From assembly GCA_025201375.1 (NCBI GenBank), contig JAIWZP010000017.1, positions 62,001 to 126,000 of the forward strand: a stretch of 64,000 bases of DNA, in the 5' to 3' direction. The stretch is from Gongronella butleri (Eukaryota > Mucoromycota > Mucoromycetes > Mucorales > Cunninghamellaceae). A program made the translations under genes and the position numbers. The notes under the pieces are model-generated. The model was not told the origin of the DNA. It made no database searches and saw only the letters and a list, made by a program, of their open reading frames with translations. Shown here piece by piece: positions 9,366 to 20,354 of this stretch. Within the stretch, counting starts at the first letter, position 1. Every line of letters starts with the position of its first letter.

Positions 9366-9852
9366 ATGGCGCGCATTTTGTGCCTTGTTGCTATTTCTGT
9401 CGCCCTGTAGGGCGTGCACGGCAGAACAATTCGGCGGTCCTTGCGCGCGCATCAACCTCCATCCCCCTTTTTTTTTCCTCAGCACTGGGGACCAATTTGT
9501 GTCTGGAAGCAAGCTACCCATGTTTGGCGCTTTGCGTGACATCGGAAGAGGGGAAGCGACACAAGTGTGGGGTTCCCTGCGGTCGCACAAAGGTGGGTTG
9601 AATCCTGGGCAAAAGACAGCACTGTCAGAAAAAAGCGCTTTTATGGCAAAAAACGTACGTGGCTCATTTCCAACATCATGCCCAAAGGCTTGTCACATGG
9701 AGAACCGCGACGCAACACACGCACACACTACGCACAAGAGTGAAATTTTTAATAATTCACGCGCCCTTCACAATTGTGCAAGGAACAATGCCCTTTGTAG
9801 GCATTCTCCGCATTGGGCATTGGGCGTGGATCCGAGAGGGGGGCTTTGTTGA
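9366..9852 (+). pseudogene. possible broken small secreted protein gene
   Basis: An ATG at 9366 opens with a textbook signal-peptide core (MARILCLVAISVAL) and then meets TAG at codon 15. A different plus-strand frame continues open across the stop (from 9385 to 9852) and reads AEQFGGPCARINLH, then, beyond a T-rich stretch ending in CAG (possible intron end), GDQFVSGSKLPMFGALRDIG. A strong TATA box sits about 40 bp upstream. This is either a secreted-protein gene broken by a frameshift or a gene with an intron I cannot place. No family recognised. Confidence 0.25.
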
Positions 9853-10760
9853 CCAAACAAAATGACCTATTGTTTCAGCCCTGAGTGAGCGTTTGGGCTT
9901 TGGGCCATTGACAGCGTGACCGAAGGGGGGGGCTTCAAGTGCGCGCCTGATGGGCCGAAAAGCCGGGCATGGCTTTGTCATCGTTCTCAGGTCGGCAGAG
10001 AAAGCGGGCAGATGGTTCACCCACCTATTGATCTTGCTCTTTTGGACTCTGATGCCCCCCCTTTTTTTTCCATTGGAAGCCTGCCATGGGCACGTTGCCA
10101 TTCACGGTTAGGGACGCGCCTAGATCAGGTCCAATCAATGTGTTGCGTGCGCGCGTCTGTGTGTCACATTTTCTCAAAAAAGCATGAAAAGCGATAAACT
10201 GTCGCAATGGAAAAAAGGCAAAAAGGCTGGAAAAGAGCATTGTCGGCTTGTTGCCACGGTGGGGGGAAATTTCGCCTCGAAAAGCGCGTGTTCTTGGCAT
10301 TTCTGACCAATTGAGAGCGACAGATGTGCTTTTTTTTGCATTCTAGAGTGAAATTGTGCCTTTTTGCAATGGCCAATGTCTAGTGTGTGACGTCAGACAG
10401 ATGCCTCAAGGACCAATTGCGTGCTTCGGGCCCCTCTTATCGCTAGCTGTCATGGGAGGTTCGTGTTTGAACAAAAAGAAAATGCAAAATGTGGCCGGAA
10501 TTTGGCTGTCCATGGCGATCAAGGCGCCGAGAGCGGAAGAAGACCTTGCTTTAAAGTATGGTGCGTCTAAAAAACAGGCACTGGGCAGATGACCACTCAA
10601 CTGCTGATTCCATTCAAGACCATTTGAGCAACTTTGGGAACCATGCGTTAAAAAAAGACTCATATTTGAGTGAGCATTGCCCTCTATCGACGCGTTCAGA
10701 GCCGTGGCGTCCCTGCTCGTTAAAAAGATTACGTGATTACAGTTTCGATCAATTCAGAAT
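9853..10760. other. spacer with no recognised gene
   Basis: Short frames on both strands, none with a domain, splice signals or coding-like composition. I see nothing further. Confidence 0.5.
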
Positions 10761-10880
10761 AAAAAACTGAAAAAATCGACAAAACAACGATTCCATGGCC
10801 TGCTTTGCCATGAGCAAGTACTATTTCTTGGATCAACGAGCAGCATCTAGCACGCCAAGTGACATTGAGTGCAACAAATA

Positions 10881-11440
10881 AGTGTGGCGCGTATGAACCA
10901 AGGCTAAAAGTGTAAAATGTCAGCAAAAATGCAAAACATTAACAAAATACGGCTTGCTCTTTGTTTTTTTGGCCTGTAATGACACTTTTGGCGAGTTCAA
11001 GTGTTATTTAGTGTGCAGCTGCGATACAACAGCGTGGTGCGTATGAAACAAAATGTTAAAAATGTTAACTGTCAGCAAAAATGCAAAATATCGACAAAAT
11101 ATCGTTTACTTTTTATTTTTATGACTGCAATGACTTTTTTAGCGAGCCCAGTGCCGTTGAGTGCGCGAGTACGACACGTCAGTGCGGCGCGTAAGAAAAA
11201 AAAAAGCCAAGAAAAAGGTAAAATGCTAGCAAAAATTACAAGACGTCGAAAAAAATGCAGTTCGCTCTCTGTTTTTCCAGTTTGCAATGGCACTTTTTTG
11301 CGATCCCAGCGTCAACGAGTCCGCGACTGCGGTCCATCAGAGCAGCGCGTAAGAAACAAAAGTATTAAAAATGTAAAATTCAGCAAAAATACAAAAATGT
11401 GCAAAATACGGCTCGCTTTCTAATTTTTTGATCGACCATT
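10881..11440. repeat. degenerate tandem array, unit about 150 bp
   Basis: Four aligned copies start with AGYGYGGYGCGTAWGAA-like sequence at 10881, 11031, 11181 and 11339, giving spacings of 150, 150 and 158 bp. Each copy then has a (T)AAAAATGTAAAATGTCAGCAA-like core, a CAAAATACGGCTCGCTCT-like block, a T-run, a CTGCAATGACACTTTTTTGCGA-like block and a GTGCGAC-rich end. A partial copy precedes the first (about 10760-10880). Copies are diverged (estimated by eye at 65-80 percent identity). No open frame spans units. Confidence 0.8.
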
Positions 11441-12080
11441 GTGCACACCACGGAGCACAAAGTATATGAAAAGAGGAACGACTGCGGCAAGTCACGTGCT
11501 CTTAACATATTTCGCCATTGACAAGCCCCTTTGGCAAATTCCCCATCTTTCAGCCGGTGAAATGGACCTTGGACGTGCTTTACAGAGATGCGCAGCACTC
11601 GTAACTAGAAAAGGGACGCGTCACGTAATGATTTTCGGCCATTTTGCCGTGCCCCGGCCATTGCGCAAGCAAAAAGCAGCGCCAAGACGGGTGCCTGATC
11701 TATAAAGTGCCTATCTCCAAGCGCCCAAGGGGTTGTTCTTGGCATCCATTGCGTCGCATGATGTGCAAAGAGACAAGTGATGCAAGAATAAAGAGGATGC
11801 CAAGGACGCTTGGTTGATCAAAAAGGGAAAAAAAAAAGAGGGCAAATTTATGCGCAAACGAGGTCAGTGCGTAGCATTGGCCCGCCACTCCGCTAGGCTT
11901 TATCAGGCCATTTTGAGCCGTGAAATTCGCCGGTGCGCCCAACTTTTTTTCTTCCCGCCTTTCTGTTCCAACAAAAGCGGCCTCTTTTTTCTTTTTTTCT
12001 TTCATTTTCACACTGCTTTTCGCGTCTTCCCCTCGACGACCCAATCCTATTTCTATTTTCTCTCTCACGCACGCACAACC

Positions 12081-13899
12081 ATGCCCATCAACTCACCTCT
12101 GCCTGCCAGTTTGGCCAGTAAGTTGGTCATTTTGCAGCCTTTTTGCCATGTTTTCGCTTCGACGCACTGACACTTTTTTCTTTTCACGCACCCCAGGTGA
12201 ATGTCGAAAGGCTGCACGTATTCTCAACTCGTTTATCGGTAAAAAAAAAAAGGCCAATTGGATGAAACGCGCGACAAATCGGCCATTGAGCGACTGACGT
12301 GCGTTTTTTTTTTTTTTCCTTTTGTTTTCGATTTTTATTGTTCTCTAGACCCCGGCAATGGGATCGACACGATTATTCCACCGGGCATCCTGCGGAATGC
12401 AAAGGGCTTTGCGATCATGACGGTGCTAAAGGGCGGATTTTTGTTTTCTGGGCGTGCCGGCGCGGGTTTGGTCATTGCAAAGTAAGTGGGTGTCGCGTCC
12501 TTTTTTTTTTTTTTTTTTTTTGTTTCGCTGAGCAACAACAGCAAGGGACAGGCGCCATGCAGCGCCGGTCTTGGCAAAAAAATAGGCTATTGACCCTTTT
12601 TTTTTCTCGCTCTTTCTCTTTCCCCATTTTTAGACTGGCGGACGGAAGTATGATAATGTGTACCACGCGAGAGGAGGCACGCTGACTTTTTTTTCTTCAT
12701 AGCATGGAGTGCCCCTTCAGCGATCATGACGGCTGGCATGGGTTTTGGTGGTCAGGTAAAATGGAAAAGGGGTGGTCACGAGGCGTGATCCACTTTTTTT
12801 ATTTCGGCCTAGCAAGATCAAAATGAAAGAACGGCTGATCAACTTTTTTTTTTTTTTCCAACAACAAAAGGTCGGTGCCGAGCTGACAGACTTTGTCATG
12901 GTGCTACAGGTACGAAATGAATCAGGCTTGGGATCATGCGCACTCAAATTAAATTTCATTTTTTCATTATAGACGCACGCGGCCGTCAAGGCTTTCCAAA
13001 CATTTGGCAACGTGACGTTGGGCGGCAACATTTCTGGTACAACTGGAAAACAAAAAGAAAAAAAAAGGGGGGCGGCGACGTTAACGCGTTTTTTTTTTTT
13101 TCATTATAAAATAGTGGCTGTTGGCCCTGTTGGGCGCAATGCGGAAGCGTCTGGGACGGCGTCGATCAAAAATGTGGCAGCCGTGTACTCGTACAGCAAG
13201 ACGCGTGGTCTTTTTGCAGGCGTGTCGCTGGAAGGGTCTGTGATTATGGAGCGATTTGACGCGAATGCCAAAATGTACGGGTACAAGGTGAAAGCACGCG
13301 ATTTGTTGAATGGCAGCGTTGCGCCACCACCCGAGGCGGGTGCGCTATACGAAGCGCTGGATCGGCGGTTCAACTTTGATCGCCGCACGTACAATTTCCA
13401 GCAAGAAGGGTACCACCATCCGCCGTCGACGCAAAGCGACCTGATTTACGACAATGACCGCGGCGTGGCGACCGACTCGTCGTCGTCGCTGGGCCGGTCG
13501 CAGACCTGGAGCCGTGCCGCTGTGAAAAACATGGCGACCGGCGGACGAGCGGGCGCGGCGTATGCGGATGACGCCGCCAATGCCGCTGGGCGAATGCGAT
13601 CGTCCAGCACCACGAACCGCTGGCAGCCATCGCCCTTTGACAATCGTGACATTGACCCGGATTTGGACCATGACCGCCAGGTGACGAGCTCGCCAGCACG
13701 CCCCGCCATCACCGATGGCCGACCACGTGTGCGCGCGCTCTTCAATTTTGCCGGCGAGCAGCCGGGCGACCTGCCCTTCCGCAAGGGCGATATCATCACC
13801 ATTGTGAAAAAGACAGATACACAGCAAGATTGGTGGACAGGCCAGCTCAATGGCAACCAAGGCATTTTCCCGGCCAATTTCACGGCTGAAATCGACTAG
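12081..13899 (+). CDS. YSC84: SYLF + SH3 domain protein (Ysc84/Lsb3 family)
   Basis: Eight exons: 12081-12117, 12197-12238, 12349-12481, 12634-12647, 12703-12755, 12871-12909, 12973-13036, 13115-13899; 388 aa. The SYLF domain fills about residues 1-215 (SECRKAARILNSF, IPPGILRNAKGFAIMTVLKGGF, GMGFGGQVGAELTDFVMVL, NVTLGGNISVAVGPVGRNAE). A low-complexity linker follows. A C-terminal SH3 domain (ALFNFAGEQPGDLPFRKGD, DWWTGQLNGNQGIFPANF) ends the protein. Ysc84/Lsb3 proteins bind actin and lipids and act with Las17 at endocytic patches, so a cortical endocytic role is likely. Exon 4 is a 14-nt micro-exon; exon 1 is only 37 nt. A pyrimidine-rich stretch precedes the ATG. Confidence 0.93.
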
Positions 13900-14100
13900 T
13901 TTAAATCCATTCCATTTGTACTCTATTTTATTTTTTATGTGTTCTTTCTCCCGGTCCCTCTTTCATCATCCACTGTATATGTTTTAATTATGACAAGAAG
14001 CTGCTGCCCAATACAGGATGCTTTTTTTTCTTTTTTTCTCTCTTTTCTCTCTTTTATCTGTTTTTTTCAATTTTTTTTATTGATAGGCTCAGAAAGTGTT
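13900..14100. other. convergent 3' spacer
   Basis: Two hundred bases between the stop codons of the SYLF and MMS22 genes, T-rich on the plus strand. Shared 3' end region; no gene. Confidence 0.6.
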
Positions 14101-17100
14101 TTAGGTGAGCATGTCGGTATGAGGATGATCAATATCTGCGCGTCGTCGGATGGCGGTATAGATGCGTGTCACTTCATTGGCAATGTCCTGGGCCCATGCT
14201 TTTTCAATTTCTGATTTTGATTGGAGAACAATGTTTGATTTTTCAATGGGGCGGTGTAATGTTGCTGCGAGGCGGCGTGTGGCGTGGAGCAAGGTCATGT
14301 TGATCATGTAATGGTAAGCAAAGGCGACAAAGGGGTCGTCGGCGCCGCGATGGGGTATTCTTGGCGAAACTGTAGATGATGCGGGCGCGACATTCATGCT
14401 TGCACCTGCCACGACGAGATGTGCGGGGCAAAGGCGCGAGATGCACCGTTGCAGGGCGCCGAATTGCTTGAGGAATATGGATTGCTGCGTGTCATCCGCC
14501 AAAACAAGCCTGTCTAGGTGCGTGTTGAGGTATGTCATGGCGACAATGGCGTCTACGCGTCGACGGAGACCCAGCGACACGAATTTCAAAAAGACCATGC
14601 CGCACGAGTCTCGTGGCGTTATCTTTTCGTCATCAAATCGGCCCACGTAATGGCGGAAGAAGCGTGGAAAATACGCGGCCGCGGTGCCAATGGCAGGATC
14701 ACCCATGGCAAGCTCGTCGTCGGCCGCGTCCACGGCAAACACCTGCAGTGGCTGCCATTGCACTAGGTTGTACAGCAGGTGCAGTGTGCGCTCGTCGCAA
14801 TCCCACCGATACCGCGCCATCAAAAGATGACAACGGCAAAACAACATGCGAATGCTGCCCAAAAGCTCGGCCATCGCTAACGGGTCGTCCACGTCCACGT
14901 GACCTCGACGCGTCGCCGGTTCAAACCCCGACGTGCTGCGGCCATGCCTTTGCTTGTCCATTTCCACCCTGAATTGGCTGATGGAACGGATCAGCGGGTG
15001 CATTGGCGCCCACAGCTGGAACCCCTTGCTCGCTTCCGCTGCCTGAACCTGCAGGATGCCCTCGTTGTTTCTGAAAAAAGGGGGAAAAGGGGGAAAAAAA
15101 AAGAGAAAAAATAAGAGTTGAGCGCGTTTTTTTTTTCAATATTCAATTCTTTTTTTTCTTTTTCTTCCTACTTTTTCAGCAACTGCAGAGCGGCGAGAGA
15201 GAGTGTAAAGCGGCAGATCAGGTCGATTTGCTGAGGGATGGGCAGATTTTCGGTCTTCTTGGCCAATGCTGCGGTGATGGCGGCGGTGAGGGGCTCGGCG
15301 AGCGCCGGGGTGATGCGGACCAACCGTAAAACGAGGAGCCAGATCTCGACGACGAGCGGGTCGTCTGCGGTGAGCAGCATGGAGGTCGATGGGCACTGGA
15401 TGGTCATGGCGGCGGGCCCCACAATGATCAGGCACGTGACAAGCCTTTTGAGAGCAGTGTCGACGGGTTTCGCGGCGTCAAAGAGCCATTGGACGTGGGC
15501 AAAGAGGAGCAAGAGCAAGCAATCGCGTGCATGGCGATTTTCAAGGACCCATGGCCTCCTTTTTGTTGCGGTGTTGCTCCAATGGTGCCAGCCGTACAAG
15601 GTGAGCACGCGGGTCATTAGAATGTCCATCTCGCGGACAACGTGGGGTATCAAGGCGTCGGCGTCGTCTCTGCGGTCGTGCATTTCGTCCATTTCTTCCA
15701 TATCGTCGTCGGTGGTGGCATCGTCTTCATCGTCCTTGTTGTTTTTTGGCGTTTTTGTGAATTGGCCAGCGAGGCACAGCGAGATGGTGCGGATAAAGGG
15801 GGCGAGTGTCTGGACGCGCCAATGGCCGAGAGGCGCAGGCATGGCGATGGCGAGTGGCGGTTTGGTTTTTTTCTGATCGACGTCATCATGAGTGGTTTGG
15901 CACCAGACGGTATAGATGCACTGGAATGCGCGGTAAAACAAGTGTGTGATGTGCGGTGAGGAGGGTGTCGCCAGGTTACGCGGGACCAAAGACAAGCCGA
16001 GAATGGGGCGCGCTAGCAATTGGGCCGCATAATCCGTATTTTTCGGATCGTTGGCATCGGCCAACGCGTGGAAAGCGTGGCTGTCGAGCACATCCAGCAG
16101 GCGCGTGCACATGCCGCCCTCAGGCAAGTGGAGGTCATAGTCCAAGGACATGGAACGCAACAATTCGTCCTGCATCGCATCCATGTCCTCTTTTGTCACT
16201 TTTGGCGGTGACTTTTTGCGCATGGATGCGTGCTGATCAAAATAGTGCATAGAGAGAGGCGACCCGGGCAATTGAGGCGACAATGGCGGCGGCAAATCGT
16301 CGTCTTCATCGTCCTTGTCGTCATCGTCATCTGGAAGATGGAAGCGCACGCGTCGTCGCGGCTTTTGGACCGCTTGTTCCTCTTGCTCTTCATCCTCGGC
16401 ATCATCCTCGGCATCGTCCTGGGCTTCATCCTGGGCTTTTCCGTGGTCCATTCCCGGGTGGACATGGGCAACACGTGGCCTTTTTTCCTCATCGTCGAGT
16501 TGTGCGCAAAAGACCTTGGTAAAGGATTGTGGAAGCACGCCACGCAGCGCCCTGCGGCCCTTGCGCATCTCCTTGAGCGTCACATTGCGCCGCCGCTCTT
16601 CGTGGTCGTCGTCATCGTCGTCGTACACGATGAAATCGCGGTCTTGCGCGTTTTGACGCGTCCGAGCCGCGCGTACCGACCCGCTAACAAGTCGTCGACG
16701 CGGTGGCGCAGCATGCGATGCGTCCATGGTGGTTGCTGCGGTGTTCAAGGATGACACGCGTTCGTCTCGCTCCATGTTTTCAATGTCAAACACGTCGTTG
16801 ACTCGTTTTTTGGCAACATGGGTGGATGATTTGAATGATTTGGATGGTTTGGATGATTTGGAGGAGGCGGGTGGTGGCTGGGAGGAAACAGAGGAGGACA
16901 TGCGGGGCGCGGCGCGTGCGGGTGGTGGTGGTGGTGGCTGCGTACTACTGGTTGAAATGGTGGTGGTGTGCTTTGTTTCTGGCCTTTTCTTTTTGCGCTG
17001 ATAGGTAATAAGGGCTGGACGAAGATGTGTTGTTGTTTTTGGTGCGCGCAGCGGAGACCCGAGTGCGGGACGCGCGTCATCCGTCGGAAAAGCAAAAATA

Positions 17101-18139
17101 TCGTCGTTTTGGGCTCTTTTGGGCTTGGGTGTGCGTGCAGCAGGCGTGGGCGACGACGCATACGCGCGATTCAATTCAATCGAGTCGTCCTCGTCCGAGT
17201 CATCAAGGACCCATTGATGGCGGCGCTTGCGACTAGGCGCCACGTGCACCGGCGAATCCTCCAAAGACAGTGATTTTTCCAATGATTCGTCCAAAGAGGG
17301 CAACACCTCCTCATCGTCGGACGACGGATCAGGATTATCCGGATCAAACAGGGATACTTGCGTGCTATTGACATCCCCATCCATGTCCACATCCATGTCC
17401 CCATCCAGGCCCATGCCGTCGTCTTCTTCCATGGGGCTCAGCGCGCGTCTCTGCTGATGCCTCGTCACAGAAGATGGACGAGGCACATGTCGTCCAATCT
17501 GCGTCCAATATCGCTTGCGCTCCAGGGTGAATGGATGCAATTGAATCGTCTGCCGCTGTCGGAGCGTCCGCCTTGGCACCGGCGACGCCGCCTTGGCCAC
17601 CGGAGCTGGCGATGGCGGCAAAGGAAGCGAAATCACGGGAGAAACAGGCATGGCTGGCCGAGGCGATAAAGACGCTGGCAAAAGAGAAGGAGACAACGGC
17701 TGAGGTGATAAAGACACTGGACGAAGAGGCGGAGAAGGCGTCCAGTCCAACAAAACCAGCTCTTCAAGCTCACGGTCATGGTCAGCCTGGTCATGCTCTT
17801 GCTGCTGCATTGGCTGCTGCTGCTGCTGCTGCTGTGCCTGCTGTTCCGGCTGTGCCTGCTGTTCCGGCTGTTCCGGCTGTTCCTGTTGTTCCTGCTGCTG
17901 TTGCTGTTGCCGGTCAGAGACGACCTTTGGCGATTCTATGGCCAAAAGATAAAGAAAAAAAAAAGAGAGGCGCATAAGACAAAGAGACGCCCGCAAATAA
18001 CATGCTTTGGCAACGATTTACCAGCCGTGCTCAAGAGCCGCCATTCGCTAAACAGCTGGTCATGAGGCATCGTCGCCAACCGCTGGATACGACTAAAGTC
18101 GATGCCGCCTTGGTCATCGTGCTGTGAAGAAGATGCCAT
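14101..18139 (-). CDS. MMS22: Mus7/MMS22 family replication-repair protein
   Basis: Three exons: 18139-18022, 17935-15172, 15070-14101; 1283 aa, phases close exactly. N-terminal Gln-rich tract (about residues 49-90). Then LRQRQTIQLHPFTLERKRYW (about 163-182), a block I recognise from Mus7/MMS22 proteins, acidic and Ser/Pro-rich disordered regions, and GRRALRGVLPQSF (about 499-511), the second family signature. The remainder is helical, with no recognised enzymatic fold. In yeasts this protein works with the Rtt101/Mms1 ubiquitin ligase to restore stalled replication forks; that role here is inferred. Intron 1 falls after codon 39, and the last intron near codon 961 joins QLLKK to NNEGILQ. Long frames on the plus strand over 15.2-18.0 kb are shadows of this gene. 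Confidence 0.82.
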
Positions 18140-20205
18140 CGCGCACGATCACATGCCCTGAAAAAAAAGTGGAAGCAACGAGAAAGAAAAGAAAAAATGC
18201 ACGCCTCGCGCCGACCTTTTTTTTTTTTTTTTTTTTTTTTTTGAGGTCCGACCTTCAAAAAGGAAGCGCGTCTTCCCCATAGCCAATCAGTCTTCACGGT
18301 CCTGCATACGACATAAAAGCACAATGCGACAAAAAAAAAAAAAAAAAAAAAACGGGCTCCTGGGGTGTCCACGTCGACAGTGGCAAGCAATGACCTGATT
18401 TCTGTCCATTTTCACGCAAAAAAACTTGCATCTTGCACCTTGATTCCCGCTGAAAACCGGAAAGAAAGACGTTCTCGTATTGGCGCGACCCAAGGAGAGC
18501 GCTTTTGCCACGCGTTTTGGTTTCTCTTGACCCTTGACAACCCCATTTTTTTTCTAATTGACTACATTTCTGACGCTCATCATGTCAATCGCACTGAAAC
18601 TCTTGATATCAAATATGCCATCCCAAAGAACTTCAGAGGACGCGGTACGCACGCAGCCTAGAACAGCGCGCAGCGACGCGGGCCATGGCCACGACACAGC
18701 CATTTATGTGATAATAATTCGTTTTCTGCAAAACTCGGCCAATTGATCCCCGGATTTGAATCCTTTGCGTGACTAGCAGCGTTCCAGCCATCTGTTATTT
18801 GCGTTGCTAGGCAGAAAACAACGACAAAGATGGATGGGATGCCGAGGAAAATCGCAATTCAAGTAAGTTTGGTCAATTTTGATGATTAATCGCTTAATCC
18901 ATCATCGAGGTAGACAAAACCCATCTACAAAGATGCTCCTCCATTTTCTCGTTTGGATGAGCCCACCCACGGATGGTTGCGGCCATAGGATGGCACGCTA
19001 CCGTGACTTTCAAAAAACGCGGATTTCCCTGAGGATACATCCGAGATCGCCGCGCCAGTCAATTACATAGCATGCACACTCGCATTCACTGACAGAAATG
19101 CAATAAAAAACAGGGGTTCACTGACTGGGTTTCGCGCAAATCGCGCAAATCTGCGACTTTTCACCTCAAGTCAAACTCGAGAAAAATTGGACAAGGAGCC
19201 GCGAAACAAAGACCAGCAGAAAGGCCATGGTCTGTTGCGTGTGTGTGCTTCCGTGATCTATGAATAATAGGCGTTCCGGCCGAGTTGACATGTGGTACAA
19301 ACGCTATAGTAATTTTCAACGCGTCAAAAAACGCGTCAAGCGTCGAATCACGCCCTACCTGGATTTCTAGCTCGCCTTTTCATGTTGAAACGCGTTTCGC
19401 GGCTCTGTAGTGCATTATTGGGTGCGTAAATAATGCATTTCACTAAAAATGGATCACTGGCAATACTTTTTCTTTCGAATCTTGTTCAAATGGTTTCCAA
19501 ATTTGACACAGATGATGAAGGGCAAAGAGCACCTGCAATTTCATGTTTATCTTGGCAGTTAGCTAGTACGATTTTGAGAAACCTCCAAAACCAGTGACAA
19601 TCGACCACTTGAAAGCTGATCGCTTGTGTACACTCGCTTAAACATCAGCAAACGTTCCCAAATATTGAAAAAGGAGACGTTTATTGTGTCATCTGTTGGA
19701 TTCAAAAGTGGCGGACTGACGCACTTTTACGTGCATTCGTGCTAAACGCGTGCACTTATACGTGTCACAACAAGAATCGGTCGCGCCTAAATCAACTCCA
19801 GACATGCGGTCAGACGAGCCCGTTCAAAAGGATGCCAAGAGCAACGCGCTAAATGGTCTATTTCAGCTCATTTCCGGGAAAATAAGCATTTTGCTGCGAG
19901 CATGGCTCCTTTGTTGCTTTCTCCACAGTGTCATTGGCGTGCTACATGGTGCCATAGCAATTTTTTCCCAGCAGGGATTGGTCCTTTTCTGGCCAAAAAA
20001 AAAAGAAAAGATTAGCGCGCTTAACGAAGCAAGCGGTTGGCGCAGGCGCCCGGAAAAGATTTCGGTTGGGGGTGCTCGGAGCGACCCGGCCGGTGTTTCG
20101 AATTGGGATCAAAAAGAGCGAATCGCTCCCCATGTACTGGTCCCTTTCTTTTTTTTTTCCCTCCAGCGCTTTTGCTATTTTTTTTAAAAGTCGATCGTAT
20201 TCCTT
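18140..20205. other. spacer with no recognised gene
   Basis: Contains poly-T (18218-18242) and poly-A (18331-18352) tracts near the MMS22 start, then about 1.5 kb of AT-balanced sequence. An open plus-strand frame at 19750-20187 has no domain and begins without a plausible promoter. I see no supportable gene. Confidence 0.55.
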
Positions 20206-20323
20206 ATGGCGCCTATTGCAAAGACGCAGCCTGTGCCCAAGGTGCTGACCATTGCTGGTAGCGACAGTGGCGGGTAGGACGCGGGGGGACGGTGCGCTCA
20301 CCTATCAAGAGAAAAAAATTATT

Positions 20324-20354
<31 letters not shown>

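Noticed and set aside
15238..17977. Several long plus-strand open frames (for example 16230-16754 and 17531-17977) with Ser-, Leu- or Ala-rich translations
   Set aside because: They are antisense shadows of the MMS22 coding exon; the Leu/Ala runs are the complement of its Gln tract.
19750..20187. Plus-strand open frame before the THI20-like gene
   Set aside because: Runs through homopolymers into the next gene's promoter and has no recognisable domain.
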